Shown here piece by piece: positions 26,909 to 35,279 of a stretch of 64,000 nt of DNA. How positions within the stretch are numbered: position 1 is the first letter of the stretch; each line of letters starts with the position of its first letter. Below the pieces are notes generated by a model that was given only the letters and a program-made list of their open reading frames with translations, had not been told where the DNA came from and did no database searches. The position numbers were made by a program, and so were the translations under genes. Origin of the DNA: WHUA01 sp963711215 (GTDB lineage Bacteria; Pseudomonadota; Alphaproteobacteria; UBA8366); the NCBI GenBank assembly GCA_963711215.1, contig CAVQDH010000002.1:682001-746000 (forward strand), in the 5' to 3' direction.

Positions 26909-28192
26909 GCGATACGACCATCACCGACGTTCACGCCAGGCGGGTCTGGGATTCGCGGGGCCGGCCCACGGTCGAAGCCGATGTGCTGCTCGCGGGCGGC
27001 GCGCGCGGGCGCGCCATTGCGCCCGCCGGGGCGTCGACCGGGTCGGGTGAGGCGCTCGACCGCCGCGACGGGGGAAGCGCTTTCGGCGGCTACGACGTCC
27101 GGCGCGCGGTGGCGGCGGTCAACGAGTCGATCGCGGATGGGCTGTCCGGCATGGACGCGCAAGACCAGGCGAAGATCGACCGCTGCCTGATCGAGCTGGA
27201 CGGCACGCCGAACAAGCGTCGGCTCGGCGGCAATGCGACCATCGCCGCCTCCATGGCCGTGGCGCATGCCGCGGCCGCCGCGTCCGGGCGTCCGCTGTGG
27301 CGTTATCTCGGCGGGCTCTCCGTGTCGACGCTGCCGCTTCCGGAAATCCAGATTTTCGGCGGTGGCGCGCATGCGGCGGGCCGCGTCGATATCCAGGATT
27401 TCATGGTGATGGCCGTGGGCGCCGATGATTTCGCGCAAGCGCTCGACTGGACCGCGGAGGTCTATCGCGCAGCCGGATTGCTGATGGCCGAGGCGGGGCT
27501 GCTGCAGGGCGTGGCGGACGAGGGCGGCTTCTGGCCGGCCTTCGGCAGCAACGAGCAGGCGCTCGACATGCTGCTGCGGTCGATCGAGCGGGCGGGATAC
27601 CGCCCCGGCGAGCAGGTTGCGATCTCGATCGACGTCGCGGCGTCGGAGTTCGGCAAGGGCGGCCGCTACAGCCTCGGCCTCGAAAAGCGGCAGCTCGACA
27701 GTGGCGAGCTGGGCGCGATGCTGCTCGACTGGCTCGGCCGCTACCCGATCGTCTCGATCGAAGACCCGCTGGCGGAGGATGACGAAGACGGGCTCATCGC
27801 CTTTACGGATGCCGCGGGCGATCGGGTGCAGATCATCGGCGACGATTATCTCGTCACCAACGCGGAGCGGGTTCGGCATGCCGCTGGCGTCGGGGCCTGC
27901 AACGCGGTGCTGGTCAAGCCGAACCAGGCCGGCACGCTCAGCGAGACGCGGGCCGCCTTCGACGCCGCCGCAGGCCGCTGGCTGGGGCGCGGTGATCTCG
28001 GCCCGGTCGGGCGAGACGGAGGACGTGACGATCGTCCATCTCGCGGTCGGCTGGGGCGCCTATCAGCTCAAGGTCGGCTCCTTCGCGCGATCTGAGCGCA
28101 TGGCGAAGTGGAACGAAGGGCTCCGCATCGCCGAAGCGCTGGGCGAGCGGGCGGCGTTGCCGCCGCGCGGCGTCTTTCCCTGGAATCGCTGA
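26905..28192 (+). CDS. Divergent enolase (phosphopyruvate hydratase) paralogue (frameshifted)
   Basis: The enolase N-domain opens with ITDVHARRVWDSRGRPTVEA and the active-site loop PAGASTGSGEA. The barrel carries HAAGRVDIQDFM, VADEGGFWPAF (catalytic Glu), SIEDPLAEDDEDG, QIIGDDYLVTNAERV and VLVKPNQAGTLSET (catalytic Lys). One extra base at about 27969 separates this from ARSGETEDVTIVHLAVGWG and GSFARSERMAKWNEG. The repaired length of 428 residues equals canonical enolase. Many second-shell positions differ from housekeeping enolases (PNQAG for FNQIG, EDPLAE for EDGLDE). It overlaps the kinase gene by four bases, so a specialised phosphorylated substrate is suspected. Confidence 0.85.
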
Positions 28193-28209
28193 GTGAGCCC
28201 GGACTGGAC

Positions 28210-29643
28210 ATGACGGACTACGCGAATCTCGAAGAACTGGAGCAGGCGATCCTGCAGGAGCTCACCTATCTCGACTTTCCGCCGCGCGACTGGCTGGTCG
28301 AGCACCGCCATTCGAGCGGCGGGCCCGTGCGCGACGTGGTGATCGAAGGCGGCGGAATGCAGGGCCTTGCCATCGCGCATGCCCTGATCCGCCAGCGGGT
28401 GCGCAACATCGTGCTGCTGGACGAGAACCCGGCCGGGCGCGAAGGGCCGTGGATCACCTATGCCCGGATGGAGACGCTGCGGACGCCCAAGATCTTCGTC
28501 GGGCCGGACCTGGGGCAGCTCAACCTTGCGGTCAGGACCTGGTACGACATCCGCCACGGCGCCGGCGCCTGGGACGCGCTCAACAAGGTGCCGAAAAACG
28601 AGTGGATGGAATATCTGAACTGGTTCCGCCGGCTGCTCGATTTGCCGGTCGAGAACGACGTTCGCCTGCGCCTGGTCGAGCCGGACGGCGCCTACCTGCG
28701 CCTGACCGTGGAGCGGGGCGGCAAGACGGAGACGCTCTACACGCGGAAGCTCGTGCGGACGGCGGGGATCGCCGGTTGCGGCGGCAAGCACGTTCCGGCG
28801 ATCATCCGCGACGGGCTGCCGGCGGAGCGCTTTGCCCACAGCGCGGACGACATCGACTTCGGGCGCCTGCGCGGCAAGACGGTCGGGGTGATCGGCAGCG
28901 GTGCGTCGGCCTTCGACAATGCGGCGACTGCGCTCGAGGGCGGGGCGGAATCCGTGCATCTTCTGATGCGCCGGCCGCGCCTGCCGACGATCACCATCGT
29001 CCGCGCCATGCATTCCGTCGGCTACCTGCAGCATTTCGGCGATCTCGACGATGCGGAACGCTGGCAGATCATGAACCATGCCATGCGCTTCACCTCACCG
29101 CCGCCGGAGGAGACGCAGGCGCGCGTTACCCGGCACGCGAATTTCCATCTTCACGGCGGCAGTCCCCTGCGGGATGTTGGGATGGAAGGCGACAAGGTGC
29201 GGATCGACACACCGCGCGGCAGCCATCGGGTCGACTTCCTGATCGCCGCCACGGGATTCCGCGTCGATCCGACGCGGGTGCCTGAGCTGGCGCCGCTCGC
29301 CGGCGAGATCGCGCTGTGGCGCGACCGCTACACGCCGCCGCCGGACCAGGCCAACGAGGACCTCGCGCGGCATCCCTATCTCGGCCGTCATTTCGAATTC
29401 ACCGCCAGGGATCCGGCACAGGCGCCGCGCATCGCGGACATCCATGAATACGGCATCGCCTCGATCTCGAGCCTCGGCCCGATCTGCACCGGGCTGCACG
29501 GCATGGCGTTCGGCGTCGAGCGCCTGGTGCGGGGCATCACCCGCGACCTGTTCGTCGCGGACGGCGCGGCCCAGGTGGCGCGCATCCTGGACGTGACCGA
29601 GCCGCCGATCGCGCCGGACAGCGAAGAAGACTGGACGATCTGA
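28210..29643 (+). CDS. FAD/NAD(P)-binding oxidoreductase (flavin monooxygenase-like)
   Basis: A 477-residue flavoprotein. The first dinucleotide fold is VIEGGGMQGLAIAHALI near residues 43-59, with the acidic end LLDENPAG. A second Rossmann motif, VGVIGSGASAFDNAATAL, near residues 225-242 would bind NAD(P)H. A third signature, DFLIAATGFRVDP, is the ATG motif of flavin monooxygenase and thioredoxin-reductase-like enzymes. The pattern fits an FAD-dependent monooxygenase rather than a simple reductase. It starts 17 bases after the enolase-like gene in the same direction. Substrate unknown. Confidence 0.82.
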   Translation: MTDYANLEELEQAILQELTYLDFPPRDWLVEHRHSSGGPVRDVVIEGGGMQGLAIAHALIRQRVRNIVLLDENPAGREGPWITYARMETLRTPKIFVGPDLGQLNLAVRTWYDIRHGAGAWDALNKVPKNEWMEYLNWFRRLLDLPVENDVRLRLVEPDGAYLRLTVERGGKTETLYTRKLVRTAGIAGCGGKHVPAIIRDGLPAERFAHSADDIDFGRLRGKTVGVIGSGASAFDNAATALEGGAESVHLLMRRPRLPTITIVRAMHSVGYLQHFGDLDDAERWQIMNHAMRFTSPPPEETQARVTRHANFHLHGGSPLRDVGMEGDKVRIDTPRGSHRVDFLIAATGFRVDPTRVPELAPLAGEIALWRDRYTPPPDQANEDLARHPYLGRHFEFTARDPAQAPRIADIHEYGIASISSLGPICTGLHGMAFGVERLVRGITRDLFVADGAAQVARILDVTEPPIAPDSEEDWTI

Positions 29644-29691
29644 TCGGCGCCTTGCGCCGCGGGAAAAGAACAAGCCACGGGAGGGCCTGGA

Positions 29692-30912
29692 TTGGACGAG
29701 AGCATACGTACGGGACCGCTGACCGATTGCCGCGTGCTCGAGCTCGGCTCGACGGTCGCCGCGCCCTTCGTCGGGCGTTTCTTCGCGGATTTCGGCGCCG
29801 AGGTCGTCAAGGTCGAGACGCCGGACGGCGATCCGTTGCGCGGCATCGGCCGGCACTTCAAGGGCAAATCGCTCTGGTGGGCCAGCCTTCACCGCAACAA
29901 GCGCGCGATCTCGATCAACATGAAAAGCGCGGAAGGGCGCGACCTGGTCCGCCGCCTGATGGGCGAGGTCGACATCGTCATCGAGAACTTCCGGCCGAAG
30001 GCGCTGGAGCGCTGGGATCTCGGCTGGGACGCGGTGTCCAAGCTCTATCCGAAGCTGATCATGATCCGGATCAGCGGGTTCGGGCAGACGGGTCCGTACA
30101 GCGACCGGCCGGGCTTCGGCATCATCGGCGAGGCGATGAGCGGGCTGCGCAGCCTGACCGGCGACCCGGATCGGCCGCCGGCGCGCGTCGCTCTGCCGCT
30201 GACCGATTACGTCACGGGACTCTATGCGGTGACCGGCGCGCTGATGGCGCTGCACCACCGCGACCGCACAGGCGAGGGGCAGTACATCGATACGGCGCTC
30301 TACAAGTCCGCCTTCAGCCTGATGGAAAGCTTCGTCCCGGCTTACGACAAGCTGGGCGCGATTCCGAAACGGACGGGCTCGGCCTTGCCGGGGCATGTGC
30401 CGAACAACCTCTATCCGACCGGTGACGGGCAGCACATTCACATCGCCGCGGGCAACAACTCCACCTTCCGCGATCTTGCCCGCGCCATGGGCCGCCCGGC
30501 GCTCGCCGACGACCCGCGCTTCGCCCGCGGGCCGGCGCGCACAGAGAACCAAGCCGAGCTGGAGCAGATCATCGCAGAATGGACGGGAGCGCATTCGATG
30601 AATGCGGTGTATAAGATCCTCCTCGACGGCGGCGTTCCGGCGGGGCCGATCTACACGGTCGCGGACGCCTTCCGCGATCCGCAATTCGCCGCGCGGGAGA
30701 TGATCGTCGACGTGCCGGACGACGTCCTGGGCTCGGTCAAGCTCGCCAATGTCGTGCCAAAGCTTTCGGCGACGCCGGGCGCGATTCATTGGTCCGGCCG
30801 GGAGCTCGGCACCGACACGCGCGCCGTGCTGCGCGCCTGGCTCGGGCTGTCGGACGGTGAGATCGATCGGATGGCGGAGATCGGCGCGATCGTCGCCAAG
30901 GAGGAAGGATGA
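29692..30912 (+). CDS. Family III CoA-transferase (CaiB/BaiF), second copy
   Basis: A 406-residue CaiB/BaiF-family protein. It has LGSTVAAPFVGRFFADFGAE and VVKVETPDGDPLRGIG, then HRNKRAISINMKS, and the segment IDTALYKSAFSLMESF. In that segment, lysine appears where formyl-CoA transferase has its catalytic Asp and many paralogues have Asp or Glu. TTG 29692 is chosen because GGGAGGG lies six to twelve bases before it. Its stop overlaps the ATG of the next gene (ATGA), so the two are translationally coupled. It should act on a CoA thioester or free acid of the same pathway. Confidence 0.87.
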   Translation: MDESIRTGPLTDCRVLELGSTVAAPFVGRFFADFGAEVVKVETPDGDPLRGIGRHFKGKSLWWASLHRNKRAISINMKSAEGRDLVRRLMGEVDIVIENFRPKALERWDLGWDAVSKLYPKLIMIRISGFGQTGPYSDRPGFGIIGEAMSGLRSLTGDPDRPPARVALPLTDYVTGLYAVTGALMALHHRDRTGEGQYIDTALYKSAFSLMESFVPAYDKLGAIPKRTGSALPGHVPNNLYPTGDGQHIHIAAGNNSTFRDLARAMGRPALADDPRFARGPARTENQAELEQIIAEWTGAHSMNAVYKILLDGGVPAGPIYTVADAFRDPQFAAREMIVDVPDDVLGSVKLANVVPKLSATPGAIHWSGRELGTDTRAVLRAWLGLSDGEIDRMAEIGAIVAKEEG

Positions 30913-31800
30913 GCGGCATGGACGCGAAGCCGGTGGAATACATCCGCATCACCCGTTCGCGCTACGAGAAGTCGGGCTTCGAGCCCTATCGCTGGTACCA
31001 CAGCGAGACGCCGCCACCCTGGACGCCGATGCGCCGTCCCCTGGCTGCGATCCGGCTCGGCATGCTGGCCTCCGCCGGCGTCTATGTCGCCGGGCAGGTG
31101 GCCTATCACTACAAGGACGATGCCTCGATGCGGGAGATTCCGAAGGACGTCGCCGTCGCGGACCTGCGCTTCGCGCATGTCACCGAATATATGCTGGGCG
31201 ATGCGCGGCGTGATCCGAACTGCCTGTTTCCGATCGAGGCGCTGCGCCGTCTTGAAAGGGAGGGCTTCGTCGGTTCCGTCGCGGAGACGCTCTATTCCTG
31301 CATGGGCGGCATCTATTCGCAGCGGCGCACGCGGGAAGCGCTGATCCCGTCGGTGCTGGAAGCGGTGGCGGCGCAGCGGGTCGACGCGCTGCTGCTCGTG
31401 CCGTTCTGCCCGGTCTGCCATCAGACCATGTCGATGATCGCCCGCGCGGTCGAGGCCGCCGGCACGCCGACGATCCTGATGGCGAGCGCGCTGGACATCG
31501 TCCGCGCGGTCAATCCGCCGCGCACCGCATTCCTCGATTTTCCGCTCGGGCACACCGCGGGCAAGCCCGGTGACAAGGAAGGACAGTATGCGATCCTGCG
31601 CGCGGCGCTCGACCTGTCTCGATTCCATGACCGAGGCGGGCGCGGAAGAAAGGCTGCCGTTTCGCTGGAGCGCGGACGACGCCTGGAAGCGCGCCACTTA
31701 TGAACAGCAGGAAGACCGCCGCGCGCCGCGCGACGAGACGCCCCGCTATCAGACCGATGCCGACCGCGCGCTCGCCGAGCGCGTGCCCGCGGCCGGATAA
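30909..31800 (+). CDS. Glycine/betaine reductase component B (GrdB)-like protein, Cys form (frameshifted)
   Basis: This protein resembles the small GRDB family seen in aerobic proteobacteria. Recognisable parts are MDAKPVEYIRITRSRYEKSG, RLGMLASAGVYV, VADLRFAHVTEYM, and the redox-like LLVPFCPVCHQTMSMIARAV. The CPVC stands where anaerobic reductases use selenocysteine or cysteine. One extra T near 31617 separates LRAALDL from LDSMTEAGAEE, which continues to RALAERVPAAG. The repaired length is 296 residues. Real Grd complexes need partner subunits not present here, so the activity is unknown. It is coupled to the CoA-transferase gene. Confidence 0.72.
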
Positions 31801-31830
31801 GCCGCCAGCGATTACCGGAAGGAAGGCGCC

Positions 31831-32124
31831 ATGTACTACCGCCGCTACTGGTTCGAGTTCGAGTTCGATCCGAACGATCACAACGTGCCGGTGCGGCTCC
31901 GGCACGGCTGCGGGGTCACGGCCGAGGACTACGACACGGCGATCGAGATCATGCTCGAGCGGGTGTTCAAGGGCGGGCCGCTGCCGCCGATCCTCAAGGC
32001 GATCGAGGATGTCGACATCGCCTCGCTCGACGGCAATTACGTGCTGCCGAATATGGGCCTGCCGCTGATCCGCGGCATCTGGTTCCCGGTGGGGTATAAC
32101 GATGACGCCGCGGCAGTTTATTGA
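31831..32124 (+). CDS. Conserved hypothetical protein, 97 residues
   Basis: I do not recognise a named family. It begins MYYRRYWFEFEFDPNDHNVP and has a compact alpha/beta look with a mid-helix TAIEIMLERVFKGGPLPPIL. The end is GLPLIRGIWFPVGYN. There is no signal peptide or membrane segment. GGAAGG lies just before the ATG. It is the last gene of the co-directional kinase-enolase-transferase run and ends just before two palindromes that probably stop transcription. The codon use looks like its neighbours, so it is probably a real gene. Confidence 0.65.
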   Translation: MYYRRYWFEFEFDPNDHNVPVRLRHGCGVTAEDYDTAIEIMLERVFKGGPLPPILKAIEDVDIASLDGNYVLPNMGLPLIRGIWFPVGYNDDAAAVY

Positions 32125-32156
32125 CGGAATGGTGGGCCGTCATGCGGTGCAGATGG

Positions 32157-32179
32157 ACTCCCCGAACAAGCCGGGGAGT
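32157..32179. repeat. Hairpin element downstream of the 97-residue gene
   Basis: Stem ACTCCCCG (32157-32164) with CGGGGAGT (32172-32179), perfect over eight bases, loop of seven. It resembles dispersed extragenic palindromes of alphaproteobacteria. It lies between convergent genes and may help terminate transcription. Confidence 0.6.
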
Positions 32180-32213
32180 GACGACTTAATCTTAAAATCA
32201 AATACTTAACGTC

Positions 32214-32236
32214 ATGCCACGATTTATTCGTGGCAT
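32214..32236. repeat. Second hairpin element before the pyruvate kinase stop
   Basis: Perfect nine-base stem ATGCCACGA (32214-32222) with TCGTGGCAT (32228-32236) and the AT-rich loop TTTAT. It sits between the 3 prime ends of convergent genes. No long T run follows on either strand. Confidence 0.6.
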
Positions 32237-32286
32237 CCATGGACGGGCATTCGAACGGACGAGAAACCTTGCCGACGACACGCGCC

Positions 32287-33705
32287 TTACCCCTCCACCC
32301 GCGCAATCCGGAGGATGTTCGTCGAGCCCGGCGTGCCGAAGGGGAAGCCCGCGGTGATGACGATGCGGTCGCCCTTCGCGGCGAAGCCGTCCTGAATGGC
32401 GTGGCGGTTGGCCTTTTCCACCATGTCGAGGAAGTCGTGCGCGTCGGTCGTGTGGATGCTGTGCACGCCCCAGACGATGGAGAGTCGGCGCGCGGTGTCG
32501 CGGTTCGGCGTCAGGCAGATGACCGGCACCTCGGGCCGCTCGCGCGCCGCCCGCAGCGTGGTCGAGCCCGACGTCGTATAGGTCACGATGGCCTTGACCG
32601 AGAGCGTGTTCGCGACCTGGCAGGCGGCGGCGCTGATCGCGTCCGCCGCAGTCGGTTCCGGCTCGAGCCGCGAGGCGTCGCTGATCCGCCGGAACAGCGG
32701 ATCCTGCTCGGTCCGTTCGACGATGCGGTTCATCATGCGCACGGCTTCGATGGGATAGTCGCCGGCGGCGGTTTCCGCCGACAGCATCACCGCATCCGCG
32801 CCGTCGTAGACGGCGGTCGCCACGTCGGATGCTTCCGCGCGCGTCGGCGTCGGCGAATGCACCATCAACTCGAGCATCTGGGTCGCGACGATCACCGGCT
32901 TGCCGGCCTCGCGGCAGGCGGTGACGATCCGCTTCTGCAGCACCGGCACGTCTTCCGGCGGCAGCTCGACGCCCAGGTCGCCGCGCGCGACCATTACGAC
33001 GTCCGACATCTCGACGATCTCGTGCAGGCTGTTGATTGCGGCCGGCTTCTCCAGCTTGGTGAGCAGCGCCGCGCGGCCGGCGATCAGCCGCCGCGCGTCG
33101 GCAAGGTCCTGCGGCTGCTGGACGAAGGAGAGCGCCACGTAGTCGACGCCCTGGTTGAGGCCGAATTGCAGGTCCGACTGGTCCTTTTCGGTCAGCGACG
33201 ACAGCGGCAGGACGACGCCCGGCACGTTGACGCCCTTGCGGTTGGAGATGACGCCGCCGGTCACGACCTCCGTCTCGGCGAAATCCGCGCCGCTCTCCTT
33301 CACCCGCAGGCGGATGCGCCCGTCATCGACCAGAAGGTCGGTGTCCGGGCCGATCGCCTGGAAGATTTCCTTGTGCGGCAGCCGCACGCGCGTCTCGTCG
33401 CCCGGCTTGTCTTCCATGTCGAGCCGGAAAGCGTCGCCTGCCGTGAGCGTCGCCTTGTCGCCGGTGAAGGTGCCGATGCGCAGCTTCGGGCCTTGCAGGT
33501 CCATCATGACGGCGATCGGCCGGCCGACTTCCCGCTCGAGCGCGCGAATCGTCGTGATCAGCTCCTTCTTGTCTTCCTGGGTGCCGTGGCTGAAGTTGAG
33601 CCGGAAGACATCGACGCCGGACTCGAAAAGCCGGCGGATGATTTTCGGATCGGAGCTCGCCGGCCCCAAGGTGGCGACGATTTTCGTCAGATGCTTGCGC
33701 CGCAT
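32287..33705 (-). CDS. pyk: Pyruvate kinase
   Basis: A 472-residue pyruvate kinase that makes pyruvate and ATP from phosphoenolpyruvate and ADP. Motifs in order: KIVATLGPASSDPKIIRRLF at the N-terminus, VFRLNFSHGT, MMDLQGPKLRIG, TKLEKPAAINSL (catalytic Lys and substrate Glu), VMVARGDLGVELPPEDV, and MLSAETAAGDYPIEAV. The C-terminal domain ends GFPFGTPGSTNILRI. Length is normal. ATG 33705 matches the family start; an in-frame ATG further upstream adds residues without similarity. It appears monocistronic. Confidence 0.96.
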   Translation of the reverse strand: MRRKHLTKIVATLGPASSDPKIIRRLFESGVDVFRLNFSHGTQEDKKELITTIRALEREVGRPIAVMMDLQGPKLRIGTFTGDKATLTAGDAFRLDMEDKPGDETRVRLPHKEIFQAIGPDTDLLVDDGRIRLRVKESGADFAETEVVTGGVISNRKGVNVPGVVLPLSSLTEKDQSDLQFGLNQGVDYVALSFVQQPQDLADARRLIAGRAALLTKLEKPAAINSLHEIVEMSDVVMVARGDLGVELPPEDVPVLQKRIVTACREAGKPVIVATQMLELMVHSPTPTRAEASDVATAVYDGADAVMLSAETAAGDYPIEAVRMMNRIVERTEQDPLFRRISDASRLEPEPTAADAISAAACQVANTLSVKAIVTYTTSGSTTLRAARERPEVPVICLTPNRDTARRLSIVWGVHSIHTTDAHDFLDMVEKANRHAIQDGFAAKGDRIVITAGFPFGTPGSTNILRIARVEG

Positions 33706-33851
33706 GCTTCGCGTGTCCCTCTTGACCCCTGTCGGTTCGGCTCGAACTCGAATCTCAATGCCGACCGCGGGCGACAATACGGCAATTTGGTTAATAAATC
33801 TTAACCATGGGAGCCGGATACAAGATTGTCCGCAGCCTTTTCACGAAAAAT

Positions 33852-35276
33852 TCAAACCGGGGCGAGGTCGATCGATTCTTCCCGCCGCCGGCGGTCTTCT
33901 TCGGCGATTTCCTCGTTATAGACCCAGCAGATCATGCCGGTCAGCCGTCCGCGCAGGTGCTGCTCGGGCGCTTCGCGGAAGCCGTCGAACAGCGGATGGT
34001 CGGTGCCGATCTCGCCATGCGCCGCGGCGACGACGTCGTCGCTCAGCACGACCTCTGTGTTCAGCTCGCGGCTCAGATGCTCGATCCGGCTGGCGACGTT
34101 GACGGTGTCGCCGATCACCGCGAATTCGAGGCGCTCCTCCGTGCCGATATTGCCCATGACGACCGGGCCGTAGTGGATGCCGATGCCGATATCGATCGGC
34201 TGCCAGCCCTGGCTTTCGCGCTCCGCGTTCCAGTCTTTCATCGACTGGCGCATCGCCAGCGCGCATAGCACGGCGTTCGTTGCGTCGTTGGCGCCTTTCC
34301 TCGGCACGCCGAAGGTCGCCATCAGCCCGTCGCCGATGAACTTGTCGATCGTGCCGGCATGCGCGAACACCTCTTGCGACATCCGCCGGTGAAAGTTGCG
34401 CAGAAGCTCCAGCGTCATCTCCGGCGACAGCTGCTCGGCAAAGGCGGTGAAGCCCCGGATGTCCAGGAACATCACCGCCGTATCCTGTACCGTATCCTTC
34501 TCCAGCGCGCTCTGCTCGCGGGCGAGCTCGTCGACCAGGCTGGGCGAGAAATAGCGCGCGAGGTTGGTACGCTGGCGCTCCACGTCCGCCTGGCGGAAGG
34601 CGAGGCGGCGCATGCGCCAGACGACGGAAGCGAGGATGCCGCTGACGACGAGGACGACGAAGACGTCTTTCAAGACCAGCGGTACATCGATGAAATAGGG
34701 GTAGAGGAAGACTTCCAGCCGCCGGTTGGCCGACATGCTGAACCAGTCCGGATAGTCGGCGACGGTCAGCGTGTCGGGCAGATAGACGATGAAGGCGACC
34801 GCCGCCGTCCACACCGCGGCGATCGTAAGGCCGGCCCAGATCACCTGGCGCGGCGAATAGGTCAGCAGGGTGCCGGCGAGGAAGACGTAGAAATAGGCGA
34901 AATTCCCGAGGCGCAGCGCGACCTGCGGCGGCCAGGGCGCCGCTTCCAGCGGGTTGGGGTAGAGCAGCGTGAAGGTCAGCAGAAAGACATCGAGGGTGAT
35001 GAAGAGATACCCGGCCCAATTACGCGACGGATTGGCCTCGACGGCGAACTGATGCGCGAAGCCGATGAGGATGAACAGCAGCAGGATGCCGAGATAGTAA
35101 TAGGCCTGCGGGAAGGGGATGATATAGATCAGCCACCCGCCGAGCGCGACCAGCGCCAGGGCACGCGCCCAGCTGCCGTGGCGCAATGCCGCGATCGCTT
35201 CGTCCTCGATCGTCCGGTCTACACGCGAGGCGACGTGCGTTTCGACCTGGCTCGGGCTTCCCGGTGCCGGTGCCAT
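33852..35276 (-). CDS. Membrane-bound class III adenylate/guanylate cyclase
   Basis: A 474-residue protein. Residues 30-240 hold about six transmembrane helices, for example ALALVALGGWLIYIIPF, YYYLGILLLFILIGFA and VFVVLVVSGILASVVW. A short coiled linker leads to a class III cyclase domain near 270-450. Metal-binding aspartates lie in AVMFLDIRGFTAFAEQ and FIGDGLMATFG. The base-recognition Lys is in IDKFIGD, and the transition-state Asn/Arg are in VNVASRIEHL. All catalytic residues are present, so it should make cAMP, or less likely cGMP. The EamA transporter gene follows its start end on the same strand by three bases. Confidence 0.92.
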   Translation of the reverse strand: MAPAPGSPSQVETHVASRVDRTIEDEAIAALRHGSWARALALVALGGWLIYIIPFPQAYYYLGILLLFILIGFAHQFAVEANPSRNWAGYLFITLDVFLLTFTLLYPNPLEAAPWPPQVALRLGNFAYFYVFLAGTLLTYSPRQVIWAGLTIAAVWTAAVAFIVYLPDTLTVADYPDWFSMSANRRLEVFLYPYFIDVPLVLKDVFVVLVVSGILASVVWRMRRLAFRQADVERQRTNLARYFSPSLVDELAREQSALEKDTVQDTAVMFLDIRGFTAFAEQLSPEMTLELLRNFHRRMSQEVFAHAGTIDKFIGDGLMATFGVPRKGANDATNAVLCALAMRQSMKDWNAERESQGWQPIDIGIGIHYGPVVMGNIGTEERLEFAVIGDTVNVASRIEHLSRELNTEVVLSDDVVAAAHGEIGTDHPLFDGFREAPEQHLRGRLTGMICWVYNEEIAEEDRRRREESIDLAPV

Positions 35277-35279
35277 CGT

